Origin: Aureobasidium sp. EXF-3400
Taxonomy: Eukaryota > Ascomycota > Dothideomycetes > Dothideales > Saccotheciaceae
Reading direction: 5' to 3'
Length of the DNA stretch: 64,000 bases
Assembly (NCBI GenBank): GCA_024195585.1
Contig: SWBL01000178.1
Coordinates: 1-64,000, forward strand
The notes beneath the pieces are model-generated. The model made no database searches and had not been told where the DNA came from. It worked only from the letters and a program-made list of their open reading frames with translations. Within the stretch, counting starts at the first letter, position 1. Every line of letters begins with the position of its first letter. The position numbers were made by a program, and so were the translations under genes. This document shows, piece after piece, positions 12,609-22,895 of this stretch.

Positions 12609-14909
12609 GGTTTGCCAATGCAGTTACTGCTACAGTACTTGACACTTTACAGTTGGCGACAGTCCATCGACTATCAAGAGTCCGGGGCAGCTCGAAGCTC
12701 AATGCATGCCTAAGGGGTTATGCTCGCGCATAAAACCAATTGGCAGGAGCTTGGGCCAATCAATCAGAAGCTGAAACGTAAACCCCGCCAAAACCGGTCC
12801 GCAGTTTCCACCCTTTCGACTGCTGCTCATGAATTCCAGAATCTTGCCTGCCAAAGATCGATCTTTGCTTTACACTGTCAATTAAGCAATCGCATCTTCC
12901 ACAACATCATCCTCCGAGCAACTCTTCATCGGTAGATCATTAATGAGTGATAAAAAATTGTCAATACTGTGTATGGAGGTCTAGCTCAAGCTGAATGTAG
13001 GATACGCTATAATCGACCTCACCTTTCCCAACGCACATCTGGTCTTGTTGAGTGCCACTGCTCTATTCACCTCCATCAAATTTCATCAGATGTCTACTAT
13101 CGTGCTCTATCACACATCGAGCTTTAGCCTGCCGGGACGCCACTCTTGCTAGCACTGCTTCCAGATCTGCACGCTCATGGAATTACTTGTGCACTTCGAT
13201 CCAGCAATAAAGGATTTGAAGGAGCTTCTTTTGAGGGTTCCTCTCGGGTATCGTGAAACCGAACTCAAGCAGATGTCGGGGTAGACGAGTCTCTTGACTG
13301 CACCTGTGATAGCTAGTCTGGACTGGACATGACATAAAACGTTGAGCGTCGGGCGTGATAATGTTCTGTGGACCCAACGGGAGGCTCCTAAGATTCAAGA
13401 TACGTACAGCCGTGGAGGGCTGCTGCTGGTGGGTGATAACTGTTATGAAGCGTGAGTTGGAATATCGATGTCTCTGCATCGGTGGCATCGTCGCCCGTCG
13501 TGTTGGATGCCATGTTTCGCCGCTGTCTGAACAGATTTGATCACACTGCTACAGTCTCAAGGACAGAGATGATGCGAGCCTCGATACGAAAGTGGTTGAT
13601 CCATACTTATCTGGCTCTCTTGGGCCACAACAAGGTGGAAAGGAGATCATTGCTCATGTAGATCTGTCCATTTTTGGGTATTCAATATCAAAAGTGCGTT
13701 GTCGTATGTAGCATGTTTCGCATCGACTGCGAGATGACAGCCAAAAAGCTCGGCGTCGACTTGCCTCGATGGTAGCCATCTTGAAACCCTTCTGCTTGAA
13801 CGAGAAATAATAGGGCTGATCAGGCCTCTTTTCACCTCGCCGTGATTGGTTACTGCCTCTTACATAGTAAGTGCAAAGACTGCACTTGCATGATCAGATA
13901 ACGTAGCCTCTCGATGGAAGCGGGATCAGAATCCACAAGGATGGGTCAATTAGCGTCTAGTTCTTTTGGTATTGTCGTTAGCTTGATTGGTCGACAGAAT
14001 TCCGGAAGTGGGCTCTCCTAGCGTAAATCGATCCTCTTCTGCTATATTCGAGTTCGGCTGACATTCGTGCCAACTTTCAGCTGGTCTACTTTGCTGGGAT
14101 AGAGCGCCTGGGTTTTTGACTAATCCGCGGTATTATCCTGCTATTGATATGCTTGCCGAGTGGGAAATTTGGACGTGAACCCATGCGAGGTCGACCAGAT
14201 TGCCATCTACGCCTGGTACAGTCGTTGCAAGCTAGACATTAGGCCTTAGGCGAGGAACTCTGGATCCAGGATCTAGCAATCTGATAGACGAAGAACGTTC
14301 TAACGTCTTTCGGACCATGTTGTCCTAAGAGGCTGGATAAGCAAGATCGATAAATGAAGTCAGACTGGATGATGATGCGATCTTCGAGAAGCGCACGTCT
14401 ACATGAGTTCAATAAAGTTGACACCTAGTTAAGGACTTCTCCATCCTAGTGGTAGCCAGATGACAGGAAGCTTTTTAATATGATCCGAACCTAGTCTCAC
14501 CATTCAGAGAGACTGTTTTTGAGATCTAGATCGACACGAGTTGATGAAACTGAATCTTTCTTCTAGTCTTGATCGTGAGGCTTGCATCCATGTAGCGGAA
14601 TGGAGCGTTGACTAGCTTCTGGTGCCAATGTGGCTGTTAGTGAGAAACTTTGGTCATCCACTTAATAATACACTCAAGCGCGTGCAAAGGTGAAGGATTG
14701 TCATCGTCTGGATTCGCTGTCAACTCCGTAAACACAACCCATCTCGTCGCTAGCGTAGACCCTGCCAAGATCGTGGGGTGGCGGTTATTGGCCCGAGAGC
14801 TCGAAGCTTGCCAAGCTTGCTAATTAGCATGACTTCGTCCCCTGCTGTCCTCAAATTTTTGAGCGCCAAAGACAGATCACATCTCTCTATCGTCAATTCA
14901 ACCACCACA
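12609..14909. other. 2.3-kb gene-free region
   Basis: The region lies between the divergent starts of glucosidase II and NDK. Short frames (61-113 codons) occur on both strands, but none shows a family motif or convincing splice-linked extension. CCAAT-type sequences occur near 12736 and 12754, close to the glucosidase II start. A perfect 7-bp inverted repeat with a 5-nt loop lies at 13869-13887. No transposon protein, terminal repeat or tRNA was recognised. It may hold a diverged repeat, a non-coding RNA or an orphan gene. Confidence 0.4.
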
Positions 14910-15685
14910 ATGTCTTCCAACGAGCAAACCTTCATCGGTACGTGCCCTCGTCTTGTCAGACCGGCTGGATTCGGTTCAAGAGGCTCAGCCGCGTGCTGAA
15001 GCGACTTCTGGCCGAACCCTCCCTCTACATCCTCAACCACATCTCGACATGATTGTATACCGTTCACTGCTGATAACGCAAAAGCTATCAAGCCCGACGG
15101 CGTTCAGCGCGGTCTCATTGGACCTATTATCTCTCGTTTCGAGCAGAAGGGTTTCAGAATGGCCGCTATTAAGGTAAGTTAACGTCGAGCTTTCACTATA
15201 CCATTTAAACTAACAATGATGCAGCTCAGTCAGTCCCCCGTACCATATTCCCGCGCCCGGGCTACGTACTAACATGTCAATGCAGCCACCCCCGGCCAGG
15301 AGCACCTCGAGAAGCACTACTCTGACCTCAGCGACAAGCCTTTCTTCAGAGGTTTGATCTCTTGTACGCCAACCCCCATCCTCCAAAGTTACATGCCAGC
15401 TGCTCACACTAGCCCACAGACATGAACTCTGGCCCCATCTGCGCCATGGTCTGGGAGGGCCGTGATGCCGTCAAGACCGGCCGTACCCTTCTCGGTGCCA
15501 CCAACCCCGCCGCCTCCGCCCCTGGCACCATCCGTGGCGACTTCGCCATTGACGTCGGCCGCAACGTCTGCCACGGTTCCGACACCGTCGAGAACGCCCA
15601 GAAGGAGATCGCTCTCTGGTTCAAGAAGGACGAGCTCAACGCCTGGAAGTCCGCCCAGAACGACTGGATCTACGAGAAGCCTTAA
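14910..15685 (+). CDS. NDK1: Nucleoside diphosphate kinase
   Basis: NDK transfers the gamma-phosphate between nucleoside triphosphates and diphosphates through a phosphohistidine. Five exons: 14910-14937, 15085-15173, 15225-15228, 15286-15363 and 15420-15685. The sum is 465 nt, giving 154 residues, the normal length. Conserved landmarks include [43 protein letters not shown] and the catalytic histidine in RNVCHGSD, which falls at residue 118. The third exon is only four nucleotides (CTCA). It is required: skipping it shifts the frame, and including it gives the family sequence [15 protein letters not shown]. Both introns around it have clear branch sites (AACTAAC, TACTAAC) and GT-AG ends. HID1 is convergent, 227 bp downstream. 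Confidence 0.95.
15225..15228 (+). other. 4-nt micro-exon of NDK
   Basis: The sequence GCAG|CTCA|GTCAGT at 15221-15234 defines a four-nucleotide internal exon. Flanking introns are 15174-15224 (51 nt) and 15229-15285 (57 nt). It supplies codon CTC (Leu) and the first base of an ACC (Thr) codon. An 8-nt alternative ending at 15232 breaks the frame. Confidence 0.85.
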
Positions 15686-15912
15686 ATGCTTTAAAAGCTT
15701 GTAGATATACAGCTGGCAATCAGCACATAAAATCAAGCCGAATCGTTCTGTCTCACATTCCGTCTCCAAAGTGCTAGCATGCCTGAATAATCAAAGTTCC
15801 GCTTATAATTTCACTCCTATATCCATTCGCGCCAATGCAAACCCCCTGGGTATCGTCTTACAAACATTCGGCCGTTCATGCGCTGTCCAAAAATTACCTG
15901 CCCTGTTCATAA

Positions 15913-18651
15913 TCATGCCTCAGGGCCACCGCCGTTCAGCTGCTGTCTAAACTTGATTGCCAGATTTTGTACTCCGCTCACCAAACTCTCCCCAAGAGCA
16001 TCTACCGCACCCTTGGGACTCAACAAACTCGGTGGCACGACTTCGCCAGCTCGGATCTTGAACAATCTGACGTTAGTGCTGCTCCAGATACCACTTCCAG
16101 ACGTCGACGCATGTTGCAGATCCTGTGACACTACGAGACCCCAATAGAAAGCTGCGTATGCCTCTGAGAAGGGGGCCGTCATGGGGAACGTGTGGATGTT
16201 CCGAGTCGTTGTCTCGACGCAGATGCGACCCACGTTGCGAACCGGCTGGAGCACTTCATCCATGCCCAAACTATCTACAGCTTCTTGGCTGCCTTCCATG
16301 CCTCTTTCTTCCAAAAGTTTCGCAGTCCACGCTTGTAGCGCCAGAAGAAGCGATAGTGTTGTGAGAAGGGGCATCTGTGGAAGCCACGTTCGGACCTGTA
16401 CTTGGTCAGTGTGTGTTGTTATCAATATTGATCGTGCAAACGTACTAGATCCATGTCTGTGCTTGGTGAGGTCAGCACTCTTGCCCTTTCTTCTTCAAAG
16501 TCTGCAGATTCTCTGCCTTTCTCGGGTTGCTTGCCAACCGCTCTGGCAGACACTGAGGGCTGCTTTTCCGCTACATCGTCTCCGTTGGATGGCGGCATAT
16601 CATCCCCCGGAGGCACTACTGGGGATGTTGCTGGGTTGTAGATATCGCGTAATTCTAGCCATGTGCGTCCTCTTCCAAGACGTGGTCGAGGTGCCTTGTC
16701 TTTGTCCAGGTTTGCGATATCGGTGGCCGCGATCAAAGGGTGCAGTACAGTGCCATCTGGACACAAAGTCGGCTCTGTGATGCCGCTCTCACGGATCTGC
16801 TCCACCACTTGCTTGAAACCCGGGTCAACCTCCATTCTTAGGTCTGCTAGATGCTCGAACGTCGTTCCGTATTTCCATATTGCCCAGATTAGATTCTCAT
16901 TTTCTACGAAAGGCCTGTTAGCATTGCTTTGCCAGTTCACGGATTGTAACGAACCGGTTCCTGGTTTATGTTCTTCCAGCATCGAGTTCACCGCGCGAAC
17001 CATGTGTGTCAAAACCATGGCATTGGTCTCGACGCTAGTCGATAGAGAGTTCCGCGTGTACAGGTCCACTAGTTGAATCAATTTCAGGCTTGTTGCCCGT
17101 CCAAGGTGAGAGATGTAGGGGGAAACATTGACGATGATTCCGACTAGTGCGGCAGCCATAGCATCCAGGTGACCATTCTTCTTGGGTTTCAACAGGGTAA
17201 GCAACCACTTCAACACGTGTTAGTGCATGACAACAGTCGCAAATGTACTAGATGGCTTACAGTGAACAGGTAGTCGGCATAAGATCCGTGGAAGTTCTTG
17301 ATTTGCATGAAGGACGGGAGATTGTCATGCCCCTCGAATTGTTTGTTCAGGGAGATGGCATACTCGGGATTTTCGCTCATAGTCTGCACACACAGCAGAC
17401 TGACACGTTTGACTCCTTCTACGTTCTTGTTGGGGTCAAGGATGTAGAACAGAAGGAAGACGGTAAGCTCAAACTGGCGACCGGTTTCGCAAATGAAGGC
17501 ACGGAAGTATTTGTTGGAATACAGAGACTCCCACAGGAGCGGGATAATCTCATGGGCCCAGACGAGCGGTCTTTGGACAATGTTCAAGCCATTACTGTTT
17601 GCTTCTAGCGGCTGTCGCAAGATTTTGAGTATGCCATCGGCCAGGAATTGCAGGTGTGTTGCCTTGTGTAGATGGGAGAAGAGATCACGGAATCTGTTGT
17701 CTGGCGGAGCAGAAGCTTCGGCCCATGGTGTTCTGTTCAAAAGATTGACTTGCAAGAAGTGCAGACATGTCCTCACGTGGGTTTCGTGCAGCTCTCTAGG
17801 TGACGGCGATAGGTAGCGAGCATCGGGTTGATACTTCAAGACGGTGTTCAAAAGAGAGCACAAAAGATATTGAACCTTTTTGCGATCGTGGTGATTGGAG
17901 ATGAATTCGACAGCCTCGCAGCCAAAAGTGGTGAAGGCGTTGGCGGGCTTGTAGATGCATTTGCTCTCGAGGACCAGAAGAAGTTGCATGATTTCGGTTC
18001 TCCTGCTCTCAAACTCTTTGCTGGTTTCCAGGCGTCGCTCGTAGGCGATTCCACTCTGCCAGAAGCCATAAGTAGGACCGTTGTTGCCATTGATGTTAAT
18101 GGGCAGTGTGAAGCCTGACCAGAAGGCCAGATCGAGCAGCGAGTCAATGAGCTCAACTCCAAGGCATGTCGGAGCAAGATCAGAGGGAGGAAGCTTGTCG
18201 GTGGAGGCCCAGAAGAAGTCCTGTTCCCAGGCGCAGAGACGATCGCACTCGTAGACAAAAGGGAGGACTCGTGTGAGGATTCTCACGCAATTCAGGGCCT
18301 CGCGGATGAAAGCTGGTGGATCTTTCTCGAAGAGGTCGTGCTCGGCGGTGCGCAGGTCGATCAGGCGAAGAGAAACGGTGAGGATCAGGGTTTCGAAGTT
18401 CTTGAAAGACTTTGGATTGTCGCGCATGGTGCGAAGATCGGATGGGGTAATGGTCTCGAAGACATGTTCGGCGGTTTCTGGACGTTGCCAGAACTGGAGA
18501 GGCAGTGTGTCAGCAGAGGGTGGGAGTGAGCAGACGGAGATTGGTTGAGAATTACTGTCTGCCAGAAGTCGGTCAAGGTGGATGGAATGGCAACATCTCC
18601 GGACGAGGCCTGAACAATGTTGGACTTGAGATCGCTTTGAACGGCGCCCAT
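15913..18651 (-). CDS. HID1: HID1 / FTP105 family Golgi protein
   Basis: HID1 is a peripheral trans-Golgi protein; the animal family member acts in dense-core vesicle sorting and the fission yeast member FTP105 anchors a deubiquitinase at the Golgi. Four exons, 18651-18556, 18493-17261, 17207-16446 and 16395-15913, add to 857 residues. The start MGAVQS fits the N-myristoylation pattern MGxxxS, as in other HID1 proteins. The first intron rejoins DFWQT to FWQRPETAEHVFE, a conserved block. The rest is predominantly helical with a long run of HEAT-like segments. A Pro/Glu-rich disordered insert lies at roughly 590-670. The C-terminus ends in a short Gly/Pro tail. Longer upstream frames do not continue the conserved N-terminus, so the start at 18651 is preferred. 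Confidence 0.9.
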
Positions 18652-19197
18652 GATGCAGCACGAGACGGATGTCCCCTAAGGGCTGAGACGAATCTCGACT
18701 AACGGCGTGGTGGAGCGGTGCAGAGGTGCAACAACAACGACTTTGAGTAGTGAGTTGCGCTGAGATGGCCTTGTAAGTCGAGAGAGTCGTCAATATGTCA
18801 AGTTGTCAATAGGCAGACATTCACAACATGATCCCAAGTAGCAAACAGCATTTGAAAGTGACGTCGGCTAACGCCTAGAACCCAAAGGACCGGGGACCCT
18901 AAAGGCTTTCCCGCTCAGGCACGACCCGACACTTTTGCTCCCGCCCGTCTGTCCACCACCACCCGATCCTTCTGTTACCGCCTTTGTTGTCCGTTATTCG
19001 GCCTTTGACTGCAGATGCGAGACCATCCTCTAACGTCCTGCCTCCAAACACTACATCCCTGTCATCAATCGTCCGAGACACGTTCTGAATGAGTTTTGAT
19101 CGATTTTGAGCCACAACTTGCTACGCGCTCCATCCCTCCTCCAATCTGCCATAACCAGAATTTATCAAACCTTGATCTAACATCTGCATTTGTCGAC
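18652..19197. promoter_or_regulatory. Divergent HID1/CID-gene promoter region
   Basis: This 546-bp spacer lies between two divergent starts. It contains C-rich/CACC tracts near 18900-18965 and pyrimidine-rich stretches before the plus-strand gene. No coding sequence is supported and no specific operator was recognised. Confidence 0.4.
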
Positions 19198-20607
19198 ATG
19201 GATCCGACCACATCCAAACCTGATGTTGCATTGCTCCTTGCAAAAGCCAAGCTCGTCGGTAGCCTGACCACTGGACAGTCCAAGAGATCTACCCTCGACT
19301 CGTCCGACATCAACAACTTCCACAATCTGCTTCAGCGAGCCCTGAACGACACTACCCGTAACACCAAAGAGGTCTTTCCTGAGCCCTTGATCTTCTGAAT
19401 GCCAACATCGCTAAACTGATCCCAGTTCAAAAACTGTATCGCCTGGATCGTGTGCCATGTCGCCAAGTCTCGCCGCAGGGTTGCTGCTTTTGGAGACTAC
19501 CTGCTGAAGCTGCTCCTTTCCCTGCTTCCTCCCGACCTAACATCAAATCCTGACAAGTCCGCACTGTTTCATGCTCAACTTGCCTTTGGTCTACTCGGTC
19601 TGATAGATGCCATCTTCCTTCGCATTCGTGAGAATCCGGGTCGACTACTCCGCAAGCCGCTCGAAACCTACATCATCTTCGCTGGAGCCATCGAACCAAC
19701 AGTAGTTCAACTTGTCCAGTTTGCTGCTGTGAGCCGCGGTCTCGAAGCTCTTATTCTTCAGCAGAATCTAGCGTGCTTGCTACAACACTGGTCTCAGGAA
19801 CGCCTTTTCACAAATCGCATACGTCTGCATCTTCGCAACATCGCACGAAAGGCTTACGGCAAATGGCTGGACTGGATACAGAGGACTAACCCCTCGCACT
19901 ATGACATACTGATGACGAGCATCAACTCAAATAATATCCAAGACGACATCCCAAGTACTCACGGCTTACCAGAGGATGCGTGGCATGATCTCCCCGTCGG
20001 AACTATGGTGCACGCAATGAAAGCAACAAAACCCGGTCACCCTGTGAAAACCGGGCGCATTAGACCTCTCGATATGCCTGCTGGATCGGTTGATCCTGAC
20101 ATGATGGAAACAGTGCTGGAACATATCGAGGAGTGTAAAGACATCAATGCTATACCCAACGTGTCAACCACGGTCGACGAGAACGAGTTTGTCCTCAATG
20201 GTCTCGGTCTCCGATTACGCAGGGATCAAACGAACAAAGAGGACAAACCAAAGTACAAAGTGGTCGAAGGATACTATGGTTTCAGTGTGCCGTTCATGAA
20301 GATCTTCCAGAATATAGAGCAGAGCACCTCTGCTGGACCAGAGCGCCCCCAAAACTGGATCCCTCCACCTCCGCCTGAGTTGGTCCAACCTCCTCCCTTC
20401 CACACGGGATTCAATCCTAATCTACCCCCACCACCAAGAGACGCACCACACATGACTGGAGGTAATTTCAGACAGAACGACTATGGTCGTGGAAACAATG
20501 CAGGTTGGCGGGGTGAAGACATGCATGGCGGTAGGGGAGGAGGAAACTGGCGCGGACGGGGTCGAGGTTGGGATCGTGGTGGTGGGGGTGGTTATCGACC
20601 ATATTAA
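19198..20607 (+). CDS. CID-domain RNA-associated protein with RGG tail
   Basis: The N-terminal half resembles the CTD-interacting domain (CID) fold used by RNA polymerase II-associated RNA-processing factors. Two exons, 19198-19371 and 19426-20607, give 451 residues. The 54-nt intron has a weak donor (GTCTTT) but a good CTAAAC branch site and CCCAG acceptor. The arrangement is helical CID-like repeats at about 1-200, a linker with WHDLPVGTMVHAMK (a motif shared with fungal CID proteins), a proline-rich stretch at about 365-400 and a Gly/Arg RGG-type tail that suggests RNA binding. Nuclear location is inferred. I cannot assign it to a named gene such as PCF11 or NRD1; the overall form is closer to CHERP/SCAF-like proteins. 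GH43 starts 270 bp downstream on the same strand. Confidence 0.7.
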
Positions 20608-20876
20608 TTACCAGACCATATTGGCCAAGTTATGGTGGATTCATCACGACTTCTGCGAGGACTGCTTGCCCGCAAGGGAATCATGTTCACATCGAGGGGT
20701 GCTCAAGTCTTGACCAAACCAGAGGCCAAGTCATCTCAATCGCCGGCCTTCCATTGGCGGAATAACTCACATATGCCAAGGATTCGATTCCCATTCGACC
20801 ACACGAACGACCTGGGTACCTCCACGTTCGCTCGTTTTGTCCCTCCGTAGTATTCAACAAGTTCTGAGTCAGTATC

Positions 20877-22487
20877 ATGCCTATGCACAGGAATCCAATC
20901 TTGCCCGGGTTCAATCCTGATCCTAGTCTTGTCAGAGTCGGCGAGGACTATTACTTGACGACATCGACCTTTGAGTATAATCCTGGCCTACCCGTATATC
21001 ACTCTAAAGATCTGAAAACATGGACGCTGATCGGACATGCATTGACAAGAACTTCACAACTGAGTCTCAGGACCGGCGAGCCAGGCTCTGGCATATGGGC
21101 GCCGACTCTGAGATATCATGAGGGAGTATTCTACGTAGCCTCCTGTCTCTGGACTGCCTACTCTCCCCAAACGAATGTACGAGTCTGGCCCAGAGGCTTC
21201 TACGTCTCGACTACAAATCCTTGGCTAGCAGATAACTGGTCCGATCCCGTGTACTTCGATCAACCTGGCTTTGACCAGGATCTCTTTTGGGATATGGACG
21301 GCAGTGTCTACCTCTCGACCTGCTTCAGAGCAATAGACCATGACGCGAGCAGTGGACTCAAAGGCTTCGCAGTTCATGTATCGAAGGTCGATCTGGTCAC
21401 AGGAGCGTCCCTCGATTTTCCTAGACTCATCCGAGCTTCCCCATCAGGCGTTGCGGAAGGATCTCACATCATAAAGAGGGGTCATTATTACTACCTCTTT
21501 GTCGCAGAAGGCGGAACGGAAAGCGGCCACATGGAGCTGGTGTTTCGTAGCGAGACTGGGCCGTACGGTCCTTGGCTCCCTGCGCCGAACAATCCATTGA
21601 TCAGCGCTACCACGCAAGACGATGTTCAGAACACCGGCCATGCCGACCTCGTCGAGGGGCCCACAGGGAAATGGAAGGCCGTCTGTCTCGCCGTCCGACC
21701 ATTCCGCCAAAGCACATCCGGTGATGGAAAGGATGGTTTTCTGCCTTCACCTTTCGGGCGGGAAACGTTCCTGATGGACGTAGACTGGGAGAATTATTGG
21801 CCAACCTTCAACAAGGGGCAGAAAATCCAGCTCACGTTCGAGGCCGATGCAGAACCTGTCTCGCCTGCTCGCCAATGGCGAGATGAGTTCAAAGGAAGCA
21901 AGGACCTCGCACTTGGATGGTATCACAAGAACACACCGCTGAAGCGAGAGTACTCGTTGCAGGAACGTGAGAATCGCCTACGGCTCTGGGGAGGTCCATA
22001 CAATCTCCAATCGCTAGAGAGTCCCACGATGGTCCTCCGCAAGCAAAATATTGTGCGAGGAACCTGGGAAACGACACTAGATTTCCAAGCCCGATATAGC
22101 CACTGCGAGGCTGGCACTGTTGTCTACTGGAACCCGTATACCTTCAGTAGCATCGGCATCTGCAAAGGATCAGACGGAGAGAGTAGAGTGATCAGCTGCA
22201 AAATACCAACTTCACCAGGAAATTTCACAACCACGGATCGTCCGCTCTATCACACGAGCGCTGTCAAGCTCGCAATCAGATTCTCTGAGACCGGGTACAC
22301 TCTCGGATACGCAGAGCTCGATGAGGAGTATCAATGGTTCGAGCAAATAAGCATGGAGACCATGACAGCAGATCCGCCGAGAGGAATGGCATTTACAGGC
22401 ATGATGTTTGGACTGTATGCCTACGGAGAGCTTCAGAGATGTCTGGAACCTGCGGATTTTGCTTTTGCTTCGTTGACGAGCGAGTAA
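20877..22487 (+). CDS. GH43 beta-xylosidase / alpha-L-arabinofuranosidase
   Basis: The protein belongs to glycoside hydrolase family 43, inverting enzymes that release xylose or arabinose from xylan or arabinan oligosaccharides. The intronless frame encodes 536 residues. The five-bladed propeller comes first: general base Asp15 in FNPDPSL, the pKa-modulating Asp near 135 in FDQDLFWD, and the general acid Glu near 194 in VAEGSHIIK. A C-terminal beta-sandwich (GH43_C2 type) occupies about 325-530. There is no signal peptide: the N-terminus is MPMHRNPILPG. An intracellular enzyme acting on imported oligosaccharides is therefore likely. The substrate cannot be told from sequence alone. Confidence 0.9.
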   Translation: MPMHRNPILPGFNPDPSLVRVGEDYYLTTSTFEYNPGLPVYHSKDLKTWTLIGHALTRTSQLSLRTGEPGSGIWAPTLRYHEGVFYVASCLWTAYSPQTNVRVWPRGFYVSTTNPWLADNWSDPVYFDQPGFDQDLFWDMDGSVYLSTCFRAIDHDASSGLKGFAVHVSKVDLVTGASLDFPRLIRASPSGVAEGSHIIKRGHYYYLFVAEGGTESGHMELVFRSETGPYGPWLPAPNNPLISATTQDDVQNTGHADLVEGPTGKWKAVCLAVRPFRQSTSGDGKDGFLPSPFGRETFLMDVDWENYWPTFNKGQKIQLTFEADAEPVSPARQWRDEFKGSKDLALGWYHKNTPLKREYSLQERENRLRLWGGPYNLQSLESPTMVLRKQNIVRGTWETTLDFQARYSHCEAGTVVYWNPYTFSSIGICKGSDGESRVISCKIPTSPGNFTTTDRPLYHTSAVKLAIRFSETGYTLGYAELDEEYQWFEQISMETMTADPPRGMAFTGMMFGLYAYGELQRCLEPADFAFASLTSE

Positions 22488-22895
22488 ATCATGTGATTCT
22501 TGAACAAGTCTCGATCACATTGCACGTCTCCTTGTCGTACTCAGCGAGAGGGAAACACCAACTAGCTGCTTGTGGCTAAGACTGGTCCTCTGGATCACGT
22601 GCGTCTGATGGACTATCGCACGTGACCATCTGGCGGCATTTTTTGGTGGACGGAGCAAGAATCGCCAAATAGACTGACAATGAGCCACCCTATCGATGTT
22701 CTACACAGGACGGTGGTTTATGAAATGGAAATTGCATTAACATACTCAAGTTCCAGATACCCAGCCCGCGATTCTGTCAAAAATGTACCCCAGGCCCCCA
22801 TAAAAAGTCTATACCAGCAAAACACATAATAAGCAAGCTGTGTACAAGCGCTATGATCTCTATGCTTTCTCGATCTCAATTAGTCCACTGGCCTG
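22488..22895. other. Convergent spacer between GH43 and PAN-protein gene
   Basis: This 408-bp convergent 3' region has no gene. It contains a perfect 9-bp inverted repeat built on CACGTG (see the entry at 22595-22625). Confidence 0.5.
22595..22625. repeat. Inverted repeat of two CACGTG boxes
   Basis: TCACGTGCG at 22595-22603 and its exact complement CGCACGTGA at 22617-22625 are separated by 13 nt. Each arm holds a palindromic E-box (CACGTG). It could be a hairpin terminator in the 3' region or a paired bHLH site. Confidence 0.6.

Noticed and set aside
14960..14980. GGTTCAAGAGG-like tRNA B box
   Set aside because: It lies in the first NDK intron, and no matching A box, cloverleaf or terminator run is visible.
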